34,249 bases of DNA from Streptomyces sp. SID9727 (GCF_010550605.1 NZ_JAAGNI010000469.1:1-34249); one strand, 5' to 3'. Counted from the stretch's first letter, positions 7,500 through 15,865 are shown. Translations and numbers: made by a program. Notes: generated by a model not told the origin, from the letters alone.

Positions 7500-9407
7500 A
7501 TGCCCACGCGCCACGACATCCGTAACGTAGCCATCGTCGCCCACGTCGACCACGGCAAGACGACCATCGTCGACGCCATGCTCAAGCAGGCCGGCTCCTT
7601 CGCCGCGCACGCCGCCGAGTCCCTCGACGACCGCATGATGGACTCGAACGACCTGGAGCGTGAGAAGGGCATCACGATCCTGGCCAAGAACACGGCCGTG
7701 AAGTACCACCCCAAGGATGGCGGCGACGTCATCACCATCAACATCATCGACACCCCCGGCCACGCCGACTTCGGCGGTGAGGTCGAGCGCGGCCTGTCGA
7801 TGGTGGACGCGGTCGTGCTTCTGGTCGACGCCTCCGAGGGCCCGCTCCCGCAGACCCGCTTCGTGCTGCGCAAGGCGCTCCAGCAGCGGCTGCCCGTCAT
7901 CCTGTGCATCAACAAGACGGACCGCCCGGACTCCCGTATCGACGAGGTCGTCAACGAGACCTACGACCTCTTCCTCGACCTGGACGCGGACGAGGAGCAG
8001 ATCGAGTTCCCGATCGTCTACGCGTGCGGCCGTGACGGCATCGCCTCGCTGACCAAGCCGGAGGACGGCACGGTCCCGGCGGACTCCACCAACCTGGAGC
8101 CGTTCTTCTCCGCGATCCTGGAGCACGTCCCGGCCCCGACGTACGAGGAGGGCGCGCCGCTCCAGGCCCACGTCACCAACCTCGACGCCGACAACTTCCT
8201 CGGCCGCATCGCGCTCCTCCGCGTCGAGCAGGGCGAGCTGCGCAAGGGCCAGACGGTCGCCTGGATCAAGCGCGACGGCTCCATCCAGAACGTGCGCATC
8301 ACCGAGCTGATGATGACCGAGGCGCTCACCCGCAAGCCCGCCGAGGTGGCCGGCCCCGGTGACATCTGCGCCGTCGCCGGTATCCCGGAGATCATGATCG
8401 GTGAGACGCTCGCCGACCCGGAGAACCCGGTCGCGCTGCCCCTGATCACGGTCGACGAGCCCGCGATCTCCATGACCATCGGCACCAACACCTCGCCGCT
8501 GGTCGGCCGGGGCGGCACCGGCAAGGGCGCGGACGCCAAGGCCGCGGTCAAGGACCGCAAGGTCACCGCCCGCCAGGTCAAGGACCGTCTGGACCGCGAG
8601 CTGATCGGTAACGTGTCGCTCCGCGTGCTGGACACCGAGCGCCCGGACGCCTGGGAGGTGCAGGGCCGCGGTGAGCTGGCGCTGGCCATCCTGGTCGAGC
8701 AGATGCGCCGCGAGGGCTTCGAGATGACCATCGGCAAGCCCCAGGTGGTCACCAAGGACGTCGACGGCAAGACCCACGAGCCGGTCGAGCGCATGACGAT
8801 CGACGTGCCCGAGGAGCACATGGGCGCCGTCACGCAGCTCATGGGCGTCCGCAAGGGCCGTATGGACAACATGTCGAACCACGGCTCCGGCTGGGTGCGC
8901 ATGGAGTTCGTCGTCCCGTCGCGCGGCCTCATCGGCTTCCGTACGGAGTTCCTGACGAACACCCGCGGTACGGGTATCGCGCACTCCATCCACGAGGGCC
9001 ACGAGCCGTGGTTCGGCACCCTGACGACCCGTAACAACGGCTCGCTGGTCGCCGACCGCGCCGGTGCCGTCACCGCCTTCGCGATGACGAACCTCCAGGA
9101 GCGCGGCGTGCTGTTCACCGACCCCGGCACCGAGGTGTACGAGGGCATGATCGTCGGCGAGAACTCGCGCGCCGACGACATGGACGTGAACATCACCAAG
9201 GAGAAGAAGCTCACGAACATGCGGTCGTCGTCGGCCGACTCCTTCGAGGCGATCGTCCCGCCGCGCAAGCTGTCGCTGGAGCAGTCCCTGGAGTTCTGCC
9301 GCGACGACGAGTGCGTCGAGGTGACCCCGGAGGCCGTCCGCATCCGCAAGGTCGTCCTGGACCAGAAGGAGCGCAGCCGCAGCGCCTCGCGCGCCAAGCA
9401 CGGCTGA
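7500..9407 (+). CDS. typA: Translational GTPase TypA/BipA
   Basis: 635 residues from ATG 7500 (MPTRHDIRNVAIVAHVDHGK). GTPase motifs are in order: G1 AHVDHGKT at residues 14-21, G2 region REKGITI, G3 DTPGHADF, G4 NKTD. EF-G-like domains II, III and V follow, and the characteristic C-terminal domain of BipA (SSSADSFEAIVPPRKLSLEQSLEFCRDDECVEVTPEAVRIRK) lies near the end. Length matches the family. TypA is a ribosome-associated GTPase that supports 50S assembly and growth under stress, notably cold. The ribosome-binding site is modest (GAGAGAAG about 10 nt upstream). The gene is monocistronic, ending in a strong terminator, and lies directly upstream of peptide-transporter set 1. Confidence 0.97.
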   Translation: MPTRHDIRNVAIVAHVDHGKTTIVDAMLKQAGSFAAHAAESLDDRMMDSNDLEREKGITILAKNTAVKYHPKDGGDVITINIIDTPGHADFGGEVERGLSMVDAVVLLVDASEGPLPQTRFVLRKALQQRLPVILCINKTDRPDSRIDEVVNETYDLFLDLDADEEQIEFPIVYACGRDGIASLTKPEDGTVPADSTNLEPFFSAILEHVPAPTYEEGAPLQAHVTNLDADNFLGRIALLRVEQGELRKGQTVAWIKRDGSIQNVRITELMMTEALTRKPAEVAGPGDICAVAGIPEIMIGETLADPENPVALPLITVDEPAISMTIGTNTSPLVGRGGTGKGADAKAAVKDRKVTARQVKDRLDRELIGNVSLRVLDTERPDAWEVQGRGELALAILVEQMRREGFEMTIGKPQVVTKDVDGKTHEPVERMTIDVPEEHMGAVTQLMGVRKGRMDNMSNHGSGWVRMEFVVPSRGLIGFRTEFLTNTRGTGIAHSIHEGHEPWFGTLTTRNNGSLVADRAGAVTAFAMTNLQERGVLFTDPGTEVYEGMIVGENSRADDMDVNITKEKKLTNMRSSSADSFEAIVPPRKLSLEQSLEFCRDDECVEVTPEAVRIRKVVLDQKERSRSASRAKHG

Positions 9408-9465
9408 CCCGTATCCGGTAGGCCGTTTCCGGCCGACGATCCGTCAGCACCAGGCATTGCCGAAG

Positions 9466-9500
9466 CCCAGGGCCCTCACAGACACTGTGGGGGCCCTGGG
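9466..9500 (+). terminator. Strong terminator of typA
   Basis: A 16-bp stem with one mismatch, CCCAGGGCCCTCACAG (9466-9481) pairing with CTGTGGGGGCCCTGGG (9485-9500), closed by a 3-nt loop. A short T-containing tail (CCTTGAGC) follows. It lies 59 bp after the typA stop. Confidence 0.8.
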
Positions 9501-9868
9501 CCTTGAGCAACTGGTTTTAGGGTTGATCGTCCAGCATCTGAGACAAAAACGTCCGATTATCGGAGGTTGCTCTCCGAAACGTGTGGTAACAGTCCGTTTC
9601 GGGGGTGTCTGTCTGGGATTGATTTGTCCGGATTTTGGTCCCCGCAAGGGTCGGATGTTGTCAAACCGAGACCCTTTAAGTGTGGTTTACGGCCCTGTCG
9701 TACTTAATAGTTGGCTCCATTGAGCTCGGGTCAATGGGTCACGCACTGTGGGGAGTGCGCCGACTCACGAGCACACTAAGGGCACTGAACGATCACCGTC
9801 AGGGGTGTCGGTGTATCGAACCCAGTGCCCTTCTTGTAGTCAAAAGTGGACTCATGAGGAGGAAACCC
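9501..9868. promoter_or_regulatory. AT-rich regulatory region upstream of transporter set 1
   Basis: 368 bp without a gene, markedly richer in A/T than the surroundings. Perfect 8-bp arms CCGAAACG (9574-9581) and CGTTTCGG (9595-9602) form an operator-like repeat, and CCGATTATCGG just upstream (9553-9563) is a further palindrome. Around 9655-9720 the sequence is AT-rich (TTGTCA, TTTAAG, TACTTAAT), the most probable core promoter, but no well-spaced -35/-10 pair stands out. A leader hairpin follows at 9778-9832. The size and structure suggest this operon is tightly controlled. Confidence 0.5.
9778..9832 (+). promoter_or_regulatory. Leader hairpin upstream of the set 1 binding-protein gene
   Basis: Perfect 10-bp arms AAGGGCACTG (9778-9787) and CAGTGCCCTT (9823-9832) enclose a second imperfect stem, CGATCACCG against CGGTGTATCG. 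The structure ends 36 nt before the ATG at 9869 and leaves the ribosome-binding site GAGGAGGAAA free. It could act as a transcript stabiliser or a conditional leader element. Confidence 0.45.
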
Positions 9869-11488
9869 ATGCGTGGTGCCAAGAGCGCCAAGTGGGTCGC
9901 GGGAGCGGCCATCATCGCCCTGGCTGCGACTGCCTGCGGTGGCGGCGACGACGACGGCAAGGCCGCTTCGAAGGAGAAGGGCAAGCCTGCCGGCTACGTC
10001 TCCGTCGACGTCGGTGAGCCGCAGAAGCCGCTGATCCCGGCCGACACCAACGAGCAGCTGGGCAGCTACGTCATCCAGGCCCTCTTTACCCAGCTCCTCG
10101 AGTTCGACCACAAGGGCAACATCGTCTACACCAACGCGGAGTCCGTGAAGACGGACGACAACAAGACGTGGACGGTGAAGCTCAAGCCCGGCTGGAAGTT
10201 CCACGACGGCACCCCGGTCACCGCCGCTTCCTACGTGAAGGCGTGGAACTGGTACGCCAACATCAAGAACAACCAGCAGAACGCCTTCTGGTTCGAGGAC
10301 ATCAAGGGCTACGCGGACGTCCACCCGGAGAAGGGCGACCCCAAGGGCACGGAGATGTCCGGCCTGAAGGCCGTGGACGACACCACGTTCACGATCGAGC
10401 TGACCAAGGCCGTCCCGTACTTCGAGTACAAGCTGGGCTACTACACCTTCGCCCCGCTGCCCGAGATGTTCTACAAGGACCCCAAGGCGTTCGGTCAGGC
10501 CCCGGTCGGCAACGGTCCCTACGTCTTCGAGAAGTGGGACCACAAGAAGCTGATCCGCGTCAAGGCCAACCCTGACTACCAGGGTCCGAACAAGGCCAAG
10601 AACAAGGGCATCCTCTTCAAGAACTACGCGACCGTCGAGGCCGCGTACCAGGACCTGCTGTCCGGCAACCTGGACATGATCCGCCAGGTCGGCCCGAAGG
10701 ACCTGCCGAAGTACAAGCAGGACCTCGGCGACCGCACGGTCGACGAGCCGTACGCGGCCGTCCAGTCGCTGGTCCCGGCGTTCTACGCGAAGCCCTTCAA
10801 GGACGTCGACCCGAAGGTCATCCAGGGTCTGTCCATGGGCATCGACCGCGCCACCATCACGAAGACCGTGCTCAACGGCACCCGTGAGGCCGCCACCAGC
10901 TTCACGCCTCCGGGCGTCGCCGGTAACCAGAAGCTGGACACCGACGTGTTCAACTTCGACCCGGCCAAGGCGAAGAAGCTCATCAAGGAAGGCGGCGGCG
11001 TTCCGGGCAACAAGGTCTGGATCCAGTACAACGCCGACGGCGGGCACAAGGAGTGGGTGACCGCGGTCTGCGAGTCCATCCGCAACTCGACCGGGGTCGA
11101 CTGCGTCCCGGACGCCAAGCCGGACTTCCAGACCGACCTGGAGGCTCGTGACAACGACCAGGTCAAGGGCATGTACCGCGGTGGCTGGGTGGCCGACTAC
11201 CCGCTGAACGTCAACTTCATGCGTGAGCTCTACAGCACCACCGCCGAGGCCAACAACGGCCGCTTCTCGGACAAGGAGGTCGACGCCGAGTTCAAGAAGG
11301 GCGACAACGCGGCCACCCTGGACGACTCGATCAAGGCGTACCAGGAGGCGGAGCAGCTCATCCTGAAGAAGATGCCGGCGATCCCGCTCTGGAACTACAA
11401 GATCAACGGCGGTTACGGCAAGAGCGTCGACAACGTGTCGATCGACTTCCGTGGTGACTACGTCATGACGGACGTCACGGTCAAGTAA
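9869..11488 (+). CDS. Oligopeptide ABC transporter, substrate-binding lipoprotein (set 1)
   Basis: 539 residues. ATG 9869 is chosen over the in-frame ATG at 9854 because the strong Shine-Dalgarno GAGGAGGAAA overlaps the earlier codon. Signal MRGAKSAKWVAGAA, then AATAC with C23 as the probable lipidated cysteine, followed by a Gly/Asp/Lys linker. Family 5 binding-protein motifs: PLIPADTNEQLGSYVIQALF, TWTVKLKPGWKFHDGTPVTAASYVKAWN, PVGNGPYVFEKWDHKKLIRVKANPDYQG, and AYQEAEQLILKKMPAIPLW near the end. It captures extracellular peptides for the permease pair downstream. It is clearly paralogous to the binding protein at 22542 and more distant from the Tat-type one at 20934. A hairpin separates it from the permease gene, so it is probably made in excess of the other subunits. 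Confidence 0.94.
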   Translation: MRGAKSAKWVAGAAIIALAATACGGGDDDGKAASKEKGKPAGYVSVDVGEPQKPLIPADTNEQLGSYVIQALFTQLLEFDHKGNIVYTNAESVKTDDNKTWTVKLKPGWKFHDGTPVTAASYVKAWNWYANIKNNQQNAFWFEDIKGYADVHPEKGDPKGTEMSGLKAVDDTTFTIELTKAVPYFEYKLGYYTFAPLPEMFYKDPKAFGQAPVGNGPYVFEKWDHKKLIRVKANPDYQGPNKAKNKGILFKNYATVEAAYQDLLSGNLDMIRQVGPKDLPKYKQDLGDRTVDEPYAAVQSLVPAFYAKPFKDVDPKVIQGLSMGIDRATITKTVLNGTREAATSFTPPGVAGNQKLDTDVFNFDPAKAKKLIKEGGGVPGNKVWIQYNADGGHKEWVTAVCESIRNSTGVDCVPDAKPDFQTDLEARDNDQVKGMYRGGWVADYPLNVNFMRELYSTTAEANNGRFSDKEVDAEFKKGDNAATLDDSIKAYQEAEQLILKKMPAIPLWNYKINGGYGKSVDNVSIDFRGDYVMTDVTVK

Positions 11489-11547
11489 CCACGCCTGAGG
11501 GCCTACTCGGCCATCAGCCCGCCCATACAGGCAGTAGGTCCCGGGGG

Positions 11548-11572
11548 CCGCGCTCCGCTAACCGGAGCGCGG
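11548..11572 (+). terminator. Hairpin between binding-protein and permease genes (set 1)
   Basis: A perfect 10-bp stem CCGCGCTCCG (11548-11557) and CGGAGCGCGG (11563-11572) around the loop CTAAC, extendable by about 8 more pairs with G-T wobbles on either side. It lies in the 119-bp gap after the binding-protein stop. No T-run follows. It is a likely attenuator or RNA-stabilising barrier giving higher binding-protein output. Confidence 0.65.
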
Positions 11573-11607
11573 TCCCTGGGCTGCATTCCCCCCAATCGGA
11601 GGCAAAC

Positions 11608-12537
11608 ATGGGGCGTTACGTCGCGCGGCGACTGCTCCAGATGATCCCGGTCTTCCTCGGGTCGACCTTGCTGGTCTTCGCCATGATGTACGCGCTGCCC
11701 GGCGACCCCGTGCGCGCACTCGCAGGTGAGCAGACCGTCGACCCCGCGCAGATCGCAGCGATGAAGAAGGACCTCGGTCTCGACCTGCCACTCTGGCACC
11801 AGTACTGGAACTACCTCGTAGGACTCTTCCAGGGCGACTTCGGCACCCAGATCGCCAGTGGGCGACCGGTGGCCGACATCATCTCCGAGTCCTTCCCGAT
11901 CACGATCCGGCTGGCCCTGTTTGCCTTCCTGTTCACGGTCCTCGTCGGCATTTCCATCGGTGTCTTCGCCGGCCTGAAGGCCGACACCCTTCGTGACCGC
12001 CTGCTGCTCGTCCTGACCCTCCTGCTCATCTCGGTGCCCTCCTTCGTGCTGGGCTTCCTCGGGCAGTACTTCTTCGCCTTCCAGCTCGGCTGGGTCGACC
12101 CCAACGTCAGCCTGGAAGCGAACTCGAGCGAACTGATCCTCCCGGCGGTCGTGCTCGGGTCGCTGTCCCTCGCCTACGTGGCGCGGCTGACCCGTACCTC
12201 CGTCGCGGAGAACCTGCGCTCCGACTACATGCGCACCGCCGTCGCCAAGGGGCTGCCGCGCCGTCGCGTCATCGGCGTCCACCTGATGCGGAACTCGATG
12301 ATCCCGGTGGTCACCTTCCTCGGTACCGACCTCGGCGCCCTGCTGGGCGGTGCCGTCGTCACCGAGGGCATCTTCAACGTCAAGGGCGTCGGCTCCGCAG
12401 TCTTCGACGCCCTCCGCCACCGCGAAGGGGCCACGGTCGTCGGCATCGTCACGCTGATCGTGCTCGTGTACCTCGCCGCCAGCCTGATAGTCGACCTGCT
12501 CTACGCGGTCCTGGACCCGAGGATCCGGTATGCCTGA
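11608..12537 (+). CDS. Oligopeptide ABC transporter permease, OppB/DppB type (set 1)
   Basis: 309 residues, with GGAGG 8 nt before ATG 11608. It opens with the conserved MGRYVARRLLQMIPVFLGSTLLVF and the family motif ALPGDPV. The long extracytoplasmic segment before helix 2 is present. The EAA loop that docks on the ATPase is at about residues 197-235 (SVAENLRSDYMRTAVAKGLPRRRV). It ends with the typical LLYAVLDPRIRYA. About six transmembrane helices form half of the heterodimeric channel. The stop overlaps the next gene start by 8 bp, an arrangement repeated exactly in set 3. Confidence 0.95.
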   Translation: MGRYVARRLLQMIPVFLGSTLLVFAMMYALPGDPVRALAGEQTVDPAQIAAMKKDLGLDLPLWHQYWNYLVGLFQGDFGTQIASGRPVADIISESFPITIRLALFAFLFTVLVGISIGVFAGLKADTLRDRLLLVLTLLLISVPSFVLGFLGQYFFAFQLGWVDPNVSLEANSSELILPAVVLGSLSLAYVARLTRTSVAENLRSDYMRTAVAKGLPRRRVIGVHLMRNSMIPVVTFLGTDLGALLGGAVVTEGIFNVKGVGSAVFDALRHREGATVVGIVTLIVLVYLAASLIVDLLYAVLDPRIRYA

Positions 12538-13474
12538 GACGCTCAAGGAAACCTCCGCGGACGCCTCCGCGCCCATCGCCGCCGTGCCGGCCCCCACCGC
12601 GGAGGTCGCCAAGGCACGCAGCCTCTGGACGGACGCCTGGTACGACCTGCGGCGCAGCCCGCTGTTCGTGGTCTCGGCCGTCCTGATCATCTTCCTGCTG
12701 GTCATGGCGATCTTCCCGGGCCTGTTCACCGGCGCCGACCCGCGCTACGCGGACCTGGCCCACCACTACCTGCAGCGGCCCAAGTGGGGCCACTTCTTCC
12801 AGGCCGACTGGTTCGGTTACGACATCCAGGGCCGCTCGATCTACGCCCGCGTGGTCTACGGCGCCCGCGCCTCGATCACCGTCGCCGTGGTCGTCACCGT
12901 GCTGGTGACGGTCCTGGGCACCGTCGTCGGGATGCTCGCCGGCTACTTCGGCGGCTGGATCGACACCATCCTGTCCCGGGTCACCGACATCTTCTTCGGT
13001 GTCCCCTTCATCCTCGGCGCGATGGTCGTCCTGACCTCGTTCGAGGAGCGGCACATCTGGGTCGTCATCCTGGCCCTGGCCTTCCTCGGCTGGACCCAGA
13101 TCGCCCGTGTGGCGCGCGGCTCGGTGATGACCATCAAGCAGGCCGACTACGTGATGGCGGCGAAGGCACTCGGTGCCTCGACCACCCGCATCCTGCTGAA
13201 GCACATCATGCCCAACGCGATCGCCCCGGTGATCGTCGTCGCGACCATCGCGCTCGGCGGCTACATCTCGGCCGAGGCCACCCTGTCCTTCCTGGGCATC
13301 GGGCTCGCCGAACCGACCGTGTCCTGGGGCGTCGACATCTCGTCCGGCCAGGAGCAGCTGCGTAACGCCGCTTACGTGCTGATCATCCCGTCGGTCATGG
13401 TGTCGATCACCGTCCTCGCGTTCATCATGCTCGGCGATGCGGTACGCAACGCCCTCGACCCCAAGCTGCGCTGA
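12530..13474 (+). CDS. Oligopeptide ABC transporter permease, OppC/DppC type (set 1)
   Basis: 314 residues from ATG 12530, overlapping the upstream permease by 8 bp. A disordered Ala/Pro-rich N-terminus of about 35 residues precedes SLWTDAWYDLRRSPLFVVSAVLI, the OppC N-terminal helix. WFGYDIQGRSIYARVVYGARASITVAVV is the hallmark start of the core domain. The EAA loop is at about residues 200-235 (IKQADYVMAAKALGASTTRILLKH). The C-terminus LGDAVRNALDPKLR is characteristic. It pairs with the OppB-type subunit to form the translocation path. The ATPase gene starts 11 bp later. Confidence 0.95.
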   Translation: MPETLKETSADASAPIAAVPAPTAEVAKARSLWTDAWYDLRRSPLFVVSAVLIIFLLVMAIFPGLFTGADPRYADLAHHYLQRPKWGHFFQADWFGYDIQGRSIYARVVYGARASITVAVVVTVLVTVLGTVVGMLAGYFGGWIDTILSRVTDIFFGVPFILGAMVVLTSFEERHIWVVILALAFLGWTQIARVARGSVMTIKQADYVMAAKALGASTTRILLKHIMPNAIAPVIVVATIALGGYISAEATLSFLGIGLAEPTVSWGVDISSGQEQLRNAAYVLIIPSVMVSITVLAFIMLGDAVRNALDPKLR

Positions 13475-13485
13475 GGGAGGCGTAC

Positions 13486-14544
13486 ATGACCACCATCGAC
13501 AAGACGGCGGCTGTTCCCGCTCCGCGCGGGTCCGGCGACGAGAGCGGTCCCCTGCTCGAAGTCCGTGACCTGCACGTGGAGTTCCACACCCGCGACGGTG
13601 TGGCCAAGGCGGTCAACGGGGTCAACTACAGCGTGGATGCGGGCGAGACCCTCGCCGTCCTCGGTGAGTCCGGCTCCGGCAAGTCCGTGACGGCGCAGGC
13701 CATCATGGGCATCCTCGACATGCCGCCCGGCAAGATCCCCCAGGGCGAGATCCTCTTCCGCGGCCAGGACATGCTCAAGATGTCCAACGAGGAGCGCCGG
13801 AAGATCCGCGGCCAGAAGATCGCCATGATCTTCCAGGACGCGCTGTCCTCGCTCAACCCGGTCCTCACCGTCGGCTACCAGCTCGGCGAGATGTTCCGGG
13901 TCCACCAGGGCCTGTCCAAGAAGGAAGCCCGCGCCAAGGCCATCGAGCTGATGGACCAGGTGAAGATCCCGGCCGCCGCGGCCCGGGTCTCGGACTACCC
14001 GCACCAGTTCTCCGGCGGCATGCGCCAGCGCATCATGATCGCGATGGCGCTCGCCCTGGAACCGGACCTGATCATCGCGGACGAGCCGACCACCGCGCTC
14101 GACGTGACCGTCCAGGCCCAGGTGATGGACCTGCTCGCGGAGCTCCAGCGCGAGTACAACATGGGCCTGATCCTGATCACCCACGACCTGGGTGTCGTCG
14201 CGGACGTCGCCGACAAGATCGCCGTGATGTACGCGGGCCGGATCGTCGAGACCGCCCCGGTGCACGAGATCTACAAGCGCCCCGCGCACCCGTACACCAA
14301 GGGTCTGCTGGCCTCGATCCCGCGCCTTGACCAGAAGGGCCAGGAGCTCTTCGCGATCAAGGGCCTCCCGCCCAACCTGCTGCACGTGCCGTCGGGCTGC
14401 GCCTTCAACCCGCGCTGCACCATGGCCCAGGACATCTGCCGTTCGGACATCCCGCCGCTCCACGCGGTGACCGAGCAGGACGGCACCGAGCTGGCCGGCC
14501 GCCGCAGCGCCTGTCACTTCTGGAAGGAGACGATCCATGGCTGA
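13486..14544 (+). CDS. Oligopeptide ABC transporter ATPase, OppD/DppD type (set 1)
   Basis: 352 residues, GGAGG upstream of ATG 13486. Walker A GESGSGKS at residues 60-67, Q-loop MIFQDALSSLNPV, signature FSGGMRQR, Walker B LIIADEPTTALD and switch His in ITHDLG are all intact. The C-terminal oligopeptide-transporter domain has the four-cysteine pattern GCAFNPRC, ICRSD and SACHFW, the motif in which a [4Fe-4S] cluster has been described for dipeptide-permease ATPases. A 67-bp stretch (13994-14060) is identical to its set 3 paralogue. The stop overlaps the next ATPase start by 8 bp. Confidence 0.96.
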   Translation: MTTIDKTAAVPAPRGSGDESGPLLEVRDLHVEFHTRDGVAKAVNGVNYSVDAGETLAVLGESGSGKSVTAQAIMGILDMPPGKIPQGEILFRGQDMLKMSNEERRKIRGQKIAMIFQDALSSLNPVLTVGYQLGEMFRVHQGLSKKEARAKAIELMDQVKIPAAAARVSDYPHQFSGGMRQRIMIAMALALEPDLIIADEPTTALDVTVQAQVMDLLAELQREYNMGLILITHDLGVVADVADKIAVMYAGRIVETAPVHEIYKRPAHPYTKGLLASIPRLDQKGQELFAIKGLPPNLLHVPSGCAFNPRCTMAQDICRSDIPPLHAVTEQDGTELAGRRSACHFWKETIHG

Positions 14545-15682
14545 CATCTCGAAGGAGTCCGTGGACGCCACCCCCAACGTCTCCGAGGTGGAGACCGTCG
14601 ACGCGGCGACCGAGGCGGAGGCCGTAGCCGCCATCGACGCGCCCGTGTCGCAGGGGGAGCCGATCCTCCAGGTGCGCAACCTCGTCAAGCACTTCCCGCT
14701 GACGCAGGGCATCCTGTTCCAGAAGCAGGTCGGCGCGGTCAAGGCCGTCGACGGCATCTCGTTCGACCTGTACGCGGGCGAGACGCTCGGCATCGTCGGC
14801 GAGTCCGGCTGTGGCAAGTCCACCGTCGCCAAGCTCCTGATGTCGCTGGAGCGGGCGACCGCGGGCGAGGTCTTCTACAAGGGCCAGGACATCACCAAGC
14901 TGTCCGGCCGCGCGCTGAAGGCCGTCCGCCGCAACATCCAGATGGTGTTCCAGGACCCGTACACCTCGCTGAACCCCCGTATGACGGTGGGCGACATCAT
15001 CGGCGAGACGTACGAGATCCACCCGGAGGTGGCTCCCAAGGGCGACCGGCGGCGCAGGGTCCAGGACCTCCTGGACGTCGTCGGGCTCAACCCGGAGTAC
15101 ATCAACCGCTACCCGCACCAGTTCTCCGGCGGTCAGCGCCAGCGCATCGGCATCGCCCGCGGCCTCGCGCTCAACCCGGAGATCATCATCTGCGACGAGC
15201 CGGTCTCCGCGCTCGACGTGTCGGTGCAGGCGCAGGTCATCAACCTGATGGAGAAGCTCCAGGACGAGTTCAACCTGTCCTACCTCTTCATCGCGCACGA
15301 CCTGTCGATCGTCCGGCACATCTCCGACCGGGTCGGCGTCATGTACCTCGGCAAGATGGCCGAGATCGGTACGGACACCGAGATCTACGACCACCCGACG
15401 CACCCCTACACCCAGGCGCTGCTGTCGGCGGTCCCGGTCCCGGACCCGGAGTCCCGCGACGGCCGCGATCGGATCATCCTCTCCGGTGACGTCCCGTCGC
15501 CGGCCAACCCGCCCTCGGGCTGCCGCTTCCGCACCCGTTGCTGGAAGGCCCAGGACAAGTGCGCCACCGAGGTGCCGCTCCTCGCGGTCCCCGAGCGCTT
15601 CAAGGACGTGAAGACGCCGGCCGCCCACGAGTCGGCCTGCCACTTCGCGGAGGAGAAGGACGTGGTGCACGCGGCCTCGTAA
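14537..15682 (+). CDS. Oligopeptide ABC transporter ATPase, OppF/DppF type (set 1)
   Basis: 381 residues from ATG 14537, 8-bp overlap with the preceding ATPase. An acidic N-terminal extension of about 40 residues precedes the OppF-type opening ILQVRNLVKHFPLTQG. Walker A GESGCGKST is at 88-96, then Q-loop MVFQDPYTSLNP, signature FSGGQRQR, Walker B EIIICDEPVSALD and switch His IAHDLS. The C-terminal cysteines GCRFRTRC, KCATE and SACHFA keep the family spacing. The 120 bp at 15068-15187 are identical to 27657-27776 in set 3. It is the last gene of the set 1 operon, closed by a 32-bp palindrome. Confidence 0.96.
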   Translation: MADISKESVDATPNVSEVETVDAATEAEAVAAIDAPVSQGEPILQVRNLVKHFPLTQGILFQKQVGAVKAVDGISFDLYAGETLGIVGESGCGKSTVAKLLMSLERATAGEVFYKGQDITKLSGRALKAVRRNIQMVFQDPYTSLNPRMTVGDIIGETYEIHPEVAPKGDRRRRVQDLLDVVGLNPEYINRYPHQFSGGQRQRIGIARGLALNPEIIICDEPVSALDVSVQAQVINLMEKLQDEFNLSYLFIAHDLSIVRHISDRVGVMYLGKMAEIGTDTEIYDHPTHPYTQALLSAVPVPDPESRDGRDRIILSGDVPSPANPPSGCRFRTRCWKAQDKCATEVPLLAVPERFKDVKTPAAHESACHFAEEKDVVHAAS

Positions 15683-15701
15683 CCCGCCGCGCGCGACGAG
15701 G

Positions 15702-15733
15702 GGCGCCCCGGAACCGATCGGTTCCGGGGCGCC
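15702..15733. terminator. Perfect 32-bp palindrome terminating set 1 (possibly bidirectional)
   Basis: GGCGCCCCGGAACC, GATC, then the exact complement GGTTCCGGGGCGCC, followed by TTTCCC. It begins 19 bp after the set 1 stop and lies between convergent operons, so it can serve both strands. Confidence 0.85.
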
Positions 15734-15792
15734 TTTCCCGTGTGCCGGGAACCGGGCCCGCAGGGTGCTCGGGTCAATGGGCCGATGCGTGC

Positions 15793-15865
15793 CCGGTTTC
15801 CCCGGCCGGAGCCGTACGGCGGGCGGGGAAACCGGTCGGGTCCCGCACCGGGCGCACGGCTCCGG
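15793..15865 (-). terminator. Structured 3' region of the set 2 operon
   Basis: A perfect 12-bp stem CCGGTTTCCCCG (15793-15804) with CGGGGAAACCGG (15824-15835) has the palindrome GCCGTACGGC (15811-15820) in its loop. A second perfect 10-bp pairing joins loop bases 15806-15815 (CCGGAGCCGT) to 15856-15865 outside the stem, which would make a pseudoknot or an alternative fold. In the minus transcript this starts 18 nt after the stop at 15883, so it is the likely set 2 terminator or 3' stabiliser. Confidence 0.55.

Noticed and set aside
6411..9401. A 996-codon minus-strand frame opposite typA
   Set aside because: It runs through a clear terminator and opposite an unmistakable TypA. Its composition is typical of antisense frames in GC-rich DNA.
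9457..9723. An 88-codon frame between typA and set 1
   Set aside because: It starts within the typA terminator, has no ribosome-binding site, and its third positions lack the G/C bias of real genes here.
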